21,153 nt of DNA from Planctomycetaceae bacterium (GCA_013360535.1 JABWBL010000005.1:1-21153), one strand, 5' to 3'. Shown: positions 1-8,168, numbered from the stretch's first letter. Notes: generated from the sequence alone by a model not told the origin. Made by a program: numbers and translations.

Positions 1-1
1 C

Positions 2-2650
2 GACCTCGACGCGGCGGCGCGGCTCGCGCGAGTGTTGCGCCTCGTCGATGCGCCCAGCCGCTGGAGCGCGGCTTCGGGCGAGCTGTTCGCGTCGCTGCGC
101 GACGGGGCGCTCGACGAATTCCTGCAGGGCGATGCGCAAGATGCCGAGGATCTCGTGCGCGCCGAGATCGATCGTGTGCGGCCGCGCTGCGCGCAAGTCG
201 CGGCCGAGGCGAAGCTCCACGAGACGGTGCCGGTCGCGCTCGACGAGCCGACGCCGCTGGGCGAGGCCGATCTCGGGCTCGTCGACGACATTTTCTCCGT
301 GCATTTGCCGCAGGCTTTCCACGGAAGCGCGGAGCGGCCGAGTTACCGCAAGGGCCAGCACGAGGTCGCGCAGCAGGTCGCGCGCACGCTCGGGCAGCGC
401 AAGTTGCTGCTCGTGCACGCGCCGACGGGCACGGGCAAGACGCTCGCGTACCTCGTGCCGGCGATTTTGTGGTCGGTGCGCAACAACGTGCGCGTCGCGA
501 TCTCGACCTACACACGCGCGCTGCAGGAGCAGGCGAGCGATCAGGAGGTTCCGCGGGCCCTCGCGGCGCTGTCGCGCGCAGGAGTGCTCGAGCTGCCGCG
601 CGTGGCGGTGCTCAAGGGCCGCGCGAATTACCTCTGCTGGCGCGCGCTGCGCCTGCACGTGCCGTCGGAGGGTGACGGAGGCGAGACGTGGCTCGCGTGG
701 GCGAGCGTGTTCGTGTTCGCCTGCGTCGACGACAGCGGCGATCTCGACCGTTTCCCGCAGCGTCCGGCGTTCGCGACCGGGTCGGGAAGTGCGCTGCGCA
801 ATGAGCTCGACGGGCTCGTGCGTGCGGTGCGCTCGGCTGTCGGCTGCTGCCGCTCGAAGGAGGATCGCGAGACCTGCGGCGCCGAGGCCGCGCGCGTGCG
901 CGCCGAGCGCTCGCACATCCTGATCACCAACCACGCCTTCGCGCTGATCCGGCCGACGTACTTCAAGCACGTGATCTTCGACGAGTGCGAGCACCTGCAC
1001 GATCAGGCGGGTAATGCGTGGAGCTGGAGCGTGACGTCGCGCGAGGTGCGCGAGTTCCTGCGCTCGCTGCGCCAGCCCGAGCGCAACAACTCGCGCGCGC
1101 CGCTCGATCGCCTCGAAAAGCTCGTGCTGCGCGGCGAACCGGCCTCGGAACCGCTGGAGGCCTGCCAGACGCAATGGCACGAGGCCAACGGCGCTCTGGA
1201 TGCTCTGGAGACGGCGCTGGAGACGTTCAAGAACTGGCGCGAAGAGCAGCGGCGCAAGCGCGAGTCGCGCGACGAACACTCGCTCCTGCGCGAGTACGTC
1301 GGCGGAATCGATCCGGTGGCGACGCCCGAGCTCGACCCGCGCGCGCTCGCCGGCGCGCGGGCGCTCGTGCGTGCGCACTCGCAGCTTTCGACGGCCGCGA
1401 CGGAGCTCGACGTTGCGCTCGCGCAGCTCGCGAGCACGCTCGACACGGTGCGTGCCCGGGGCATCGCGCGCATCCGCCGCCAGCTCGAGCTCGCGCGCGG
1501 CGACATGCTCGAATGGCTGACGGCGCTGCAGAACTGGATCCCGACCTCCGACGGCAAGCCGGCGTTCGTGAAGGAGCGCTTCTACGACGTCGAGACCGAT
1601 TCCCGCGGAAACGACGTGCTTTCCGCGCGTGTGCTGCTGCCGCAGGAGCTGCTCGGCCGCATGTACTACCCGGCGCTCGAGAGTGGCGTGCTGATCTCGG
1701 CGACGACCTGGCTGCGCGGCGGCTTCGACGTCGCGCGCGCGTACCTCGGGCTCGACCGCGCCGCGCAGCCGCTGGAGGACGAAGAGCGCGAGCCGAGCCT
1801 CGTCGATACCTTCCACGCCGAGGCGCCGTTCGACTACAGCCGCGTCGTCGTGTGCGCGCCTTCCGACGCACCCGACCCGGCGCGCACGCGTGACCAGTTC
1901 CAAGCCTACGTGCGGCGCTTCGTCGCACATCTGGGCGAGCGCACGCGCGGCCGCATGCTCGTGCTGTTCACCAACGCCGACGAGGCGCGGCGCACCGGCG
2001 AGGAGCTCGCGGGCTTCTTCCGCCAGCGCGGAATTCCCCTGTATTTCCAAGGCATGCCCGGCATCGCGAAGGAGGAGCTCGGCGAGCTCTTCCGTGCGCG
2101 CGTCGACTCGATCCTCTTCGGCGTCGACACGTTCTGGTACGGGGCGGACTTCCCCGGCGAGACGCTCGAGTACCTCGTGATCGCCAAGCTCCCCTACGGC
2201 GTGCCCGACCGTTTCCACCACGCGCAGTGCGCCGCGCTCGGCGCGAGCGAGCAGCGCCGCCGCGTCTACTTGCCGCGGGCGCTGGCGAAGTTCCGGCAGG
2301 GTTTCGGCCGCCTGATGCGGCGCGAGACCGACCGCGGGGCGGTGTTCGTGCTCGACCCGCGTGTCGTGCACGGCGCGCACCGCCTGTTCCTGCGCGAATT
2401 GCCGGTCGCGACGGGCTTCGAGGAGAGCGGCGACGACCCGTGGACGGGCTCGGGCGCGAAGCTCGTGCGTGGCACGACCGACGAATGCCTGCACGCGGCC
2501 TTCGCGCACATGGAGATGCTCGCCGACATTCGCCGCCGCGGCCTCGACCGCGAGTTCGCACCCGGCAGTGGCGGTCCGCAGATCGTGCGCGAGCCGGACA
2601 CGAGCCGCGTGCGCCCGATCGACGTCGCCGACGGCGAAGTGCCCTTCTGA
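2..2650 (+). CDS. dinG: DinG/XPD-type Fe-S ATP-dependent DNA helicase, 5' partial
   Basis: Superfamily 2 helicase of the DinG/Rad3 type, which unwinds DNA 5' to 3' using ATP and an iron-sulfur domain. The frame is open to the left edge; residue numbers here count from a possible GTG start at 32. A Q-motif-like YRKGQ precedes Walker A (APTGTGKT, 130-137). The DEAH-like box is DECEH (317-321), and motif VI is QGFGRLMRR (756-764). Candidate cluster cysteines are C202, C272, C273 and C282; C282 sits 18 residues before the N of TNHAF, as in the family. Reading upstream of the GTG gives an Ala/Leu/Arg helix that resembles the end of a DEDDh exonuclease domain, so this may be the helicase half of an exonuclease-helicase fusion; that is inference. 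Helicase identity is firm, the true start is not. The gene probably stands alone, with a hairpin after its stop. Confidence 0.9.
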   Translation, partial: DLDAAARLARVLRLVDAPSRWSAASGELFASLRDGALDEFLQGDAQDAEDLVRAEIDRVRPRCAQVAAEAKLHETVPVALDEPTPLGEADLGLVDDIFSVHLPQAFHGSAERPSYRKGQHEVAQQVARTLGQRKLLLVHAPTGTGKTLAYLVPAILWSVRNNVRVAISTYTRALQEQASDQEVPRALAALSRAGVLELPRVAVLKGRANYLCWRALRLHVPSEGDGGETWLAWASVFVFACVDDSGDLDRFPQRPAFATGSGSALRNELDGLVRAVRSAVGCCRSKEDRETCGAEAARVRAERSHILITNHAFALIRPTYFKHVIFDECEHLHDQAGNAWSWSVTSREVREFLRSLRQPERNNSRAPLDRLEKLVLRGEPASEPLEACQTQWHEANGALDALETALETFKNWREEQRRKRESRDEHSLLREYVGGIDPVATPELDPRALAGARALVRAHSQLSTAATELDVALAQLASTLDTVRARGIARIRRQLELARGDMLEWLTALQNWIPTSDGKPAFVKERFYDVETDSRGNDVLSARVLLPQELLGRMYYPALESGVLISATTWLRGGFDVARAYLGLDRAAQPLEDEEREPSLVDTFHAEAPFDYSRVVVCAPSDAPDPARTRDQFQAYVRRFVAHLGERTRGRMLVLFTNADEARRTGEELAGFFRQRGIPLYFQGMPGIAKEELGELFRARVDSILFGVDTFWYGADFPGETLEYLVIAKLPYGVPDRFHHAQCAALGASEQRRRVYLPRALAKFRQGFGRLMRRETDRGAVFVLDPRVVHGAHRLFLRELPVATGFEESGDDPWTGSGAKLVRGTTDECLHAAFAHMEMLADIRRRGLDREFAPGSGGPQIVREPDTSRVRPIDVADGEVPF

Positions 2651-2664
2651 GCGCCTCGAAGGCG

Positions 2665-2691
2665 GTGCATCTTGCCGATCCGGTGATGCAC
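2665..2691 (+). terminator. Hairpin downstream of the helicase gene
   Basis: A 7-bp perfect inverted repeat (gtgcatc at 2665-2671, gatgcac at 2685-2691) encloses a 13-nt loop in which ccg and cgg can pair further. It lies 14 nt after the helicase stop and before the GTG of the glycosyltransferase. No T-run follows on either strand, so it is not a classical intrinsic terminator. It could be a U-less terminator, a transcript-end stabiliser, or chance. The 75 nt between the two genes contain nothing else that I can support. Confidence 0.35.
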
Positions 2692-2725
2692 ACCCCCCGA
2701 CCCGTGCGCTACCGTCTCCGGCCCC

Positions 2726-3913
2726 GTGCGCGTCCTGTTCCTTTCGCAGCGAGTCCCCTATCCGCCCAACCGCGGGGACAAGATCACGACCTGGCGGCTC
2801 GTCGAGCGCCTCGGCCGCACGGGCCACGACGTGCGGATCGTCGCGTTCGCACACGATGACGAGGACCGGCGCGCGGCGGAGGAGCTCGGACGGCTCGGCT
2901 TTCCCACGCGCACGGTCGCGCTTGATTTGCGCAAGCAGAAACTCGCCGCTCTGCCGCTGCTCGCGGGCTCGAAGCCGCTGACGCTCGGCGTGTACGGTTC
3001 GAAGGAACTGCAGCGGATCGTCGACGAGCTCGCGCCTTCTTGCGACGTCGGTTACGCCTACTCGTCGTCGATGGGCGCGTTCCTCGAGCCCCACACGAAG
3101 CTGCGGCGCGTGATGCACTTCGCCGAGCTCGATTCCGACAAGTGGCGCCAGTACGCGGAGCGATCGCGCTGGCCGATGAGCTGGGTCTACGGGCGCGAGC
3201 ACCGCACGCTGCGCGAGTTCGAGCGCCGCATCGCGCATTCCTTCGACGAGAACGTGCTGTGCACACCGCTCGAGCAGCAGGTCTTCGAGCGTGAGATCCC
3301 CGGCGCGCGCTCGCTCGTGATGCGCAACGGCGTCGACCTCGCGTTCTACCGACCCGATCCGGCGCGTGCGGAGGCTGGGCACCTCGTGTTCGTCGGCGTG
3401 ATGGACTACCTGCCGAACGTCGACGGCTGCACGTGGTTCGTGCGCGAGATCCTGCCGCGTGTGAGAGAGCGCTTTCCCGCGGCGAAGCTCTCGATCGTCG
3501 GCTCGCGACCGACCGCGGAGGTGCAGGCGCTGGCGCGCGAACCGGGCGTGACGGTGACGGGTTTCGTCGACGATCCCCGCGAGTGGCTGGCGCGCGCGAG
3601 CGTGAGCGTCGCGCCGCTGCGCATCGCGCGTGGCATCCAGAACAAGGTGCTCGAGGCGCTCGCGATGGGTCTTCCGGTCGTCGGCACGACTTCGGCGACA
3701 CAAGGCGTCGAAGGTGAAGCCGGGCGCGACTTCCTGCTCGCCAACACGATCGACGAACAAGTCGACGCCGTCGTGTCGCTGCTCGCGAATCCGACGCAAG
3801 CGCGTGAGCTCGGCGCACGCGGCCGCGCCTTCGTCGAGGCGCGCTACGACTGGGACGTCGCGCTGCGCCCGCTCGACGAGCTGATGGCGCGCTTCACTTC
3901 GTCGAAGCGCTGA
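2726..3913 (+). CDS. GT-B glycosyltransferase, PEP-CTERM/EpsH1-associated sugar transferase type
   Basis: A 395-residue GT4-like glycosyltransferase that would transfer a sugar from an activated donor, probably during exopolysaccharide or surface glycan synthesis. The start is GTG at 2726, giving MRVLFLSQRVPYPPNRGDK, the hallmark N-terminus of the TIGR03087 family (sugar transferase, PEP-CTERM/EpsH1 system associated). Mid-protein motifs (HFAELDSDKW, LCTPLEQQ, MRNGVDLAFYRP) and the C-terminal Rossmann half (VFVGVMDYLPNVDG; GIQNKVLEALAMGLPVVG around E310) also fit. No exosortase or EPS gene lies in the window, so its pathway cannot be read from context. There is no clear Shine-Dalgarno before the GTG. 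Its last 20 nt overlap the convergent methyltransferase. Family assignment is strong; the acceptor and sugar are unknown. Confidence 0.87.
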   Translation: MRVLFLSQRVPYPPNRGDKITTWRLVERLGRTGHDVRIVAFAHDDEDRRAAEELGRLGFPTRTVALDLRKQKLAALPLLAGSKPLTLGVYGSKELQRIVDELAPSCDVGYAYSSSMGAFLEPHTKLRRVMHFAELDSDKWRQYAERSRWPMSWVYGREHRTLREFERRIAHSFDENVLCTPLEQQVFEREIPGARSLVMRNGVDLAFYRPDPARAEAGHLVFVGVMDYLPNVDGCTWFVREILPRVRERFPAAKLSIVGSRPTAEVQALAREPGVTVTGFVDDPREWLARASVSVAPLRIARGIQNKVLEALAMGLPVVGTTSATQGVEGEAGRDFLLANTIDEQVDAVVSLLANPTQARELGARGRAFVEARYDWDVALRPLDELMARFTSSKR

Positions 3914-4727
3914 GCTTGCGCCGCGCGACGACCGAGTAACCGAGGCTGGCGGCGGTGTCGTTCGAGAGGTGCTCGCAGATCCAGAAGAACACCTGCGTCA
4001 CGAACACCAGCGGCAGCACGAACGGCGCTCGCCAGCGCGAGAGCGCGACCGAGCCGTCGTGGTGCAGCTTCGAGGCCGCCAGCGAGCGCACGAGCCAGTG
4101 CGAGAGAGTCGCACCGGTCGCCGACGCGAAGTTGCCGCGTGGAGTGATGAGCTCGACCTCGAACCCGTGGCGCTCGACGATCGCCTCGATGCCCTTGGGC
4201 GTGTAGCGGTAGAAGTCGAACGGCCACTGGTGCAGCGGCGCGATCAGCGGCACGGTCAGCAGGAAACGCCCGCCCGGCTTGACGACACGCGCGATCTCGG
4301 CGACACACGCGTCGGGCGCGGGAATGTGCTCGAGCATCTCCGCCGCGAGCACCGTGTCGAAGCTCGCGTCCGCGAACGGCAGGCGCTGCGCGTCGCCCCA
4401 CACGTCGACCAGCGAGCGCAGGAGCTCCGGCTGGTTCCACACGTCGGGGTTGAGGTTGTCGGCGACCGGCGGGTACTCGAGGCCCAGGTACTGCTCGACC
4501 CGCGACTCGAAGAACTCGGCGTAGGGCCGCTCGCCGCAGCCGACGTCGAGCATGCGCCCGCTCGCGTGGTGGGAAAGTCCTTCCATCGCGCGCCGGAGCC
4601 AGCTGCGCTCCATCCAGTACGGGCTGAACGGCGAGCGCTTGCGCAGCGCGTTCAGGCGTTGCAGGAGGCTGGCGCGCGACGTGACGACGCCCTGCGTGGC
4701 GCGCTTGGGCTGCTGGCGGAGATCCAT
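3894..4727 (-). CDS. Class I SAM-dependent methyltransferase
   Basis: A 277-residue methyltransferase of the type 11 / class I fold. The SAM-binding glycine-rich motif is MLDVGCGERPYAEFF (59-73), followed by WGDAQRLPFADASFDTVLAAEMLEHI (about 110-135) and VVKPGGRFLLTVP (148-160), the usual motifs I, II/III and post-motif. The start is ATG at 4727 (MDLRQQPKRA); a much longer reading in this frame runs back through the next gene's region and is not credible. Residues 234-251 are hydrophobic (FVLPLVFVTQVFFWI) and could touch or cross the membrane, which would suit a lipid- or glycan-linked substrate. It converges on the glycosyltransferase with a 20-nt overlap and diverges from the second methyltransferase. 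The substrate is unknown; small molecule, lipid or sugar are all possible. Confidence 0.85.
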   Translation of the reverse strand: MDLRQQPKRATQGVVTSRASLLQRLNALRKRSPFSPYWMERSWLRRAMEGLSHHASGRMLDVGCGERPYAEFFESRVEQYLGLEYPPVADNLNPDVWNQPELLRSLVDVWGDAQRLPFADASFDTVLAAEMLEHIPAPDACVAEIARVVKPGGRFLLTVPLIAPLHQWPFDFYRYTPKGIEAIVERHGFEVELITPRGNFASATGATLSHWLVRSLAASKLHHDGSVALSRWRAPFVLPLVFVTQVFFWICEHLSNDTAASLGYSVVARRKLSASTK

Positions 4728-4790
4728 CGCGGGGGGCCTTCGCTCTACAGTATCCTGCCCGAGCGCCGGACCCCACTCGCGCGACGCACG
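4728..4790. promoter_or_regulatory. Divergent intergenic spacer, possible shared promoter
   Basis: These 63 nt separate the ATG codons of two divergent methyltransferase genes, so both promoters must lie here or inside the opposing genes. The only AT-leaning spot is tacagtatcctg near 4745-4756, which offers poor -10-like hexamers on both strands (TATCCT forward, GATACT reverse). No convincing -35 is visible. No Shine-Dalgarno precedes the forward ATG; a weak GAAGG lies about 10 nt before the reverse ATG. Confidence 0.25.
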
Positions 4791-5489
4791 ATGACGCACG
4801 AAATCCTTGCCGAGACCTTCGACCGCTGGGCTGCAGCCGGCCGCGGGGCCGAGATGGAGGCCGAACACGGCGACGTCGCGCGGCAGGTGCTCGGCAAGCT
4901 GAAGATTCGTCCGGGGGAGCAGATCCTCGACCTCGGCTGCGGCACCGGCTGGACCACGCGCCTGCTCGCCAAGTCCGCGGCGGGCACGCAGGCCACGGGC
5001 GTCGACATTTCGCCCGCCATGGTCGCCGAGGCCGAGCGCCAGCACAGCAACACGATCCGCGCGCGCTACGTGGTCGGCTCCTTCGAGCACCTCGACCTGC
5101 CCGAGGGCCGTTTTCACCGCGTTTTCTCGCTCGAGGCGCTCTATTACGCGCCCGACCTCGCCGCCGCGCTCGCCGAGCTGCAGCGCGTGCTGCGCCCCGG
5201 CGGTGCCGTCGACGTCGTGATCGAGTACTACGCCGAGAACACGCGCACCGAGTTCTGGCCGCAGAAGACCGGCGTGCCGATGCTGCGGCTCTCGGAGGCG
5301 CAGTGGCGCGAGGCCTTCGAGCGCGCGGGCTTCGTTTCGGTCTCCACGGAACGCATCGTCGACTCGCGCGGCCTCGGCGAGCACGCGAGCTTCACCCCGA
5401 GCGAGTGTTACCCCGACTGGGACACGTGGTGCGCCGTGCACCGCTCCGGATTCCTCTGGATTCACGCGGAAAAGCCGCGCCTTTCGTGA
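4791..5489 (+). CDS. Class I SAM-dependent methyltransferase (UbiE/type 11-like)
   Basis: A 232-residue SAM-dependent methyltransferase. Motif I is ILDLGCGTGWTTRLLA (45-60), the acidic loop is GVDISPAMVAEA (70-81), and LQRVLRPGGAV (130-140) is the usual post-motif. ATG at 4791 is chosen because the alignable protein begins there and the upstream reading is antisense to the neighbouring methyltransferase. Its TGA overlaps the ATG of the next gene by one base (tgatg, 5487-5491), so it is probably translated together with the sulfatase-like lipoprotein. No signal peptide or membrane segment is seen, so it should be cytoplasmic. It is not an obvious duplicate of the methyltransferase at 3894-4727. 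The substrate is unknown; broad similarity to quinone/sterol-type methyltransferases does not establish that role. Confidence 0.85.
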   Translation: MTHEILAETFDRWAAAGRGAEMEAEHGDVARQVLGKLKIRPGEQILDLGCGTGWTTRLLAKSAAGTQATGVDISPAMVAEAERQHSNTIRARYVVGSFEHLDLPEGRFHRVFSLEALYYAPDLAAALAELQRVLRPGGAVDVVIEYYAENTRTEFWPQKTGVPMLRLSEAQWREAFERAGFVSVSTERIVDSRGLGEHASFTPSECYPDWDTWCAVHRSGFLWIHAEKPRLS

Positions 5490-6790
5490 TGGGCGCGCGG
5501 CTCGAGCTCGACCGCCGCCAGCTGCTCCTCGCCGGGGCGGCGGCGTTGTCCGCCACGCAGCTCGTCGGCTGCGCCGCGTCGCGCCCCGAGGCTCGCAAGG
5601 TGCTGCTCGTCGACATCGACGACGTCGGCTGGCCGTTCTTCGAGGAGTGCCTCGCGAGCGGCGACGGAGCGCAGCTCGACAGCCTGCGCGCGAGCGCACG
5701 CGAGTACCGCACGTTCTGGTCAGCGCCGGTTTGCAGCGTTTTCCGCGCGAAAGTGCTCACGGGCCTCGAGTCCTTCCGCCCCGGCAACTCGGTCGGCGCC
5801 AACGTGCCGTCGAACCAGATGGGACCGTTCAACGGCCCCAGCGGCACGTGGATCACGCACCAGATGCCGGGACGCCGCACGAAACGCGGCAAGTGGCACC
5901 TGTCGGCGGGCGCCAAGAGCTGGCCCGATCTCGTCGTCGAGAGCACGCCCGAGCGCGACGCCTACGACGAGTATTCGGGGCCGAAGGGCAACATCCACGA
6001 TTACTACGCGTGGAGCGCGGGGCGCGTGAAGCGCGGCGCTGCGGCGGAGCACGTCGAGGTCACCGAGTTCGCGACCAACGTGACCGCGCGCGAGGCGCTC
6101 GAGGACGTGCGCCGCGGCGTCGAGTTCGTCCACGTCAGCTTCAACGCCGCGCACGCGCCCCACACCAACCCGCCACCGGCGAACGAACCTCCCGGCGCGA
6201 CCTATCCCGGCCGCAACGGCTACAGCGACCTCTTCCGGCACCTCGACTGGCGGCTGGGCGAGCTGATCCGCGCCGGCATCGCCGCGGATTACGTCGTCAT
6301 GCTCGTGTGCGACAACGGCACCTCCGGCGAAGGCAAGGGTTCGCTCGCGGAGGTCGGTGTGCACACTCCGCTGTTCGCGTGGGGTCGCGGCGTTGCCCAA
6401 GGGGCGACCGAGCGGCTCGTCAGCGCCGTCGACCTGTGGTCCACCGTGCGCTTCCTGCGCGGCTGCTCCGACTTCGTTTCCGCGCAGGATTCCCGCTGTT
6501 TTGCGGCCGACCTGCTCGGAATCGAACTGCCGGGGAACGAGCCGCGCGAGCTCCTGCGCGCCGACGCGTTCCCGAGCTACGGCATCGCACCGAAGCCCGA
6601 AACATGGCGCCGCGCGGTGCGCGATGCACGCTGGAAGCACTGCCTCGTGCCCGACGCGGATCCGGGCGAGGCGAAGGAAGCGCTCTACGACCTCGCGAAC
6701 GATCCGCAGGAGCGCGTGAACCTGCTCGACGCGCCGCTCTCCGACGACGCGCGCGCGGCGCACACGCGGCTCGCGAAGCTGCTCGCCTGA
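5489..6790 (+). CDS. Sulfatase-superfamily Tat lipoprotein with altered Cys motif
   Basis: A 433-residue alkaline-phosphatase-superfamily protein of sulfatase type. The N-terminus has a twin-arginine stretch (RR at 9-10), a hydrophobic core and a lipobox LVGC with Cys28, so it is probably a Tat-exported lipoprotein. The metal-site acidic pair is D44-D45 in DIDDVGW. The GKWHL motif (K135, H137), NAAHAPH and the DNG motif (D275-N276) with K283 are all retained. The site that normally reads C-x-P-x-R, where Cys is converted to formylglycine, reads C82-S-V-F-R86, so the proline is lost. It may be an unmodified, non-sulfatase hydrolase or binding protein, or an FGE-tolerant variant. The ATG overlaps the preceding methyltransferase stop (tgatg). 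Its stop is one base from the convergent sulfatase stop. Superfamily is clear; activity is uncertain. Confidence 0.8.
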   Translation: MGARLELDRRQLLLAGAAALSATQLVGCAASRPEARKVLLVDIDDVGWPFFEECLASGDGAQLDSLRASAREYRTFWSAPVCSVFRAKVLTGLESFRPGNSVGANVPSNQMGPFNGPSGTWITHQMPGRRTKRGKWHLSAGAKSWPDLVVESTPERDAYDEYSGPKGNIHDYYAWSAGRVKRGAAAEHVEVTEFATNVTAREALEDVRRGVEFVHVSFNAAHAPHTNPPPANEPPGATYPGRNGYSDLFRHLDWRLGELIRAGIAADYVVMLVCDNGTSGEGKGSLAEVGVHTPLFAWGRGVAQGATERLVSAVDLWSTVRFLRGCSDFVSAQDSRCFAADLLGIELPGNEPRELLRADAFPSYGIAPKPETWRRAVRDARWKHCLVPDADPGEAKEALYDLANDPQERVNLLDAPLSDDARAAHTRLAKLLA

Positions 6791-6791
6791 C

Positions 6792-8168
6792 TCACTGCCC
6801 CGGCAGCGCCGCCGAGAGCGCGGCCTGCAGGCGCGCGAGTGCGTCGGTCTCTTCCTGCGTGAGGTCGCCGTCGTTGAGGTTCGTGCCCTCGAAGTCGACG
6901 CCTTGCATGTCGTACAGCGCATCCTGCTGGTTGTCGCGGCGCAGGAGCTTCCAGCGCACGTCGCGCACCATCGCGGTGTAGCTGTTGTAGGGCGGGTAGC
7001 CGTTCGGCGAGAAGCGCTCGGCCACGACGTACTCGCGCAGCGCCGGATGCGCGGCGTCCGCGAGGTAGGGCGCGAGCGACTGGCCTTCGATCGGCCGGCC
7101 GTCACCCAGGCCCTGCGCGAGGTTCGCGCCCATCAGCTCGACGATCGTCGGGAACAGGTCGACCGACTGCACGAGCGCGCTGCAGCGCTGCCCCACCGCA
7201 TCGACGTTCTTGCCCGCGATCACCAGCGGCACGCGCACGCCGCCCTCGAACAACGTGCCCTTGCACTGGCCCGCGATCGACGGCGGGATCACGACCTGAT
7301 TGGGCGAGCCGTTGTCGCCCATGAAGATCACCGTCGTGTTGGCGAGCACCGCCGGATCGATGCCGGCGAACAGCCGTCCGAGTTCGGTGTCGATCGCCTG
7401 CACGGCCGCGCAGAAGTGCTCGTGCGGCGTCTGCTCCGGCGGACCGGAGAGGTTGTACGTGTGGAGCGCCGGCGGCGGCGCGTGCAGCGGATCGTGGGGC
7501 GCGTTGAAGCACAGGTACAGGAACCACGGCTGCGGCATCGCGTCGATGCGCGCGAGCGCGTCGTCGACCTGCTCGGTCGTGGCATAGGTCGTGCTCGTGC
7601 CCGCGACGCCGTTGGTGACCTTCGTGTACTGGAAGTACGTGTCGCCGAAGAACAGGTTGCCGAGCGTGCCTTGGAACCACTCGAAGCCCTGCAGGTTGGG
7701 GTGGTCGGCGCCGAAGAAGCTCTCGGAGCCCAAGTGCCACTTGCCGATCGCGCCGTTGTGGATCGGCGCCGCGCTGCCCGCGCTCAGGACTTCCGGGAGC
7801 GTGCGCTCGTCGAGCTCGAGCGCGTGCTCGGGCAGCCACTGGTCGATCGGCTTGCCGAGGCCGGTGTGAAAGCCCAGTCGCCCGGTGAGCACCGCCGCAC
7901 GCGTCGGCGAGCAGCTCGGCGCCGTGTAGGCGCGCTCGAACAGCACGCCCTGCGCGATCAGCGCATCGAGGTTTGGCGTCGGCGGCACGTTGGGGTGCAC
8001 GCCCCAGGCGCTCAGCATGTCGACCCCGAGGTCATCGGCGACGATCAGGAGCACGTTGGTCGCGTTGGCCGTGCCTCCCCCACCGCCGCTCCCGCCGCCG
8101 CCGCCCCCGCCGCACGTCGCGAGGACGCCCAGCGCGCAGATCGAGACGGCACGGGACAGGAGCTTCAT
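6792..8168 (-). CDS. Sulfatase, canonical Cys-type, putative lipoprotein
   Basis: A 458-residue type I sulfatase that would hydrolyse sulfate esters outside the cytoplasm. The N-terminal hydrophobic signal ends at VLATC, a loose lipobox (Thr at -1) with Cys19. A poly-Gly/Ser linker (20-32) follows. The catalytic domain begins with NVLLIVADDLG (D45-D46). The modification motif is C86-S-P-T-R90 followed by the expected AAVLTGR, then GKWHLG, NAPHDPLH, MGDNGSPNQ and GTLFEGGVRVPL. FGE-type conversion of Cys86 to formylglycine is therefore expected, although no maturase gene lies in the window. A GGAAG Shine-Dalgarno sits 8 nt before the ATG at 8168. It is a close paralogue of the next gene upstream. 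The substrate, likely a sulfated polysaccharide or glycan, is inferred only from the family. Confidence 0.92.
   Translation of the reverse strand: MKLLSRAVSICALGVLATCGGGGGGGSGGGGGTANATNVLLIVADDLGVDMLSAWGVHPNVPPTPNLDALIAQGVLFERAYTAPSCSPTRAAVLTGRLGFHTGLGKPIDQWLPEHALELDERTLPEVLSAGSAAPIHNGAIGKWHLGSESFFGADHPNLQGFEWFQGTLGNLFFGDTYFQYTKVTNGVAGTSTTYATTEQVDDALARIDAMPQPWFLYLCFNAPHDPLHAPPPALHTYNLSGPPEQTPHEHFCAAVQAIDTELGRLFAGIDPAVLANTTVIFMGDNGSPNQVVIPPSIAGQCKGTLFEGGVRVPLVIAGKNVDAVGQRCSALVQSVDLFPTIVELMGANLAQGLGDGRPIEGQSLAPYLADAAHPALREYVVAERFSPNGYPPYNSYTAMVRDVRWKLLRRDNQQDALYDMQGVDFEGTNLNDGDLTQEETDALARLQAALSAALPGQ
8073..8111 (-). repeat. Poly-glycine linker tract (GGN repeats)
   Basis: Thirteen codons give seven Gly, one Ser and five Gly directly after the putative lipidated Cys19 of the sulfatase. 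The DNA is a low-complexity GGN run and so prone to slippage. Such linkers tether a surface domain away from the membrane, consistent with the lipoprotein reading. Confidence 0.8.

Noticed and set aside
4728..5699. Upstream extension of the minus-strand methyltransferase frame
   Set aside because: It runs antisense through the second methyltransferase and into the sulfatase gene; the SAM fold starts well after the ATG at 4727.
5489..6790. Sulfatase-like gene considered as a pseudogene because of its altered motif
   Set aside because: The frame is intact, with signal, lipobox and all other active-site motifs conserved, so loss of function by decay is not supported.
8073..8111. GGN run considered as a regulatory microsatellite or phase-variation tract
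   Set aside because: The repeat is in units of three inside the coding frame, so slippage would only change linker length and not switch the gene off.
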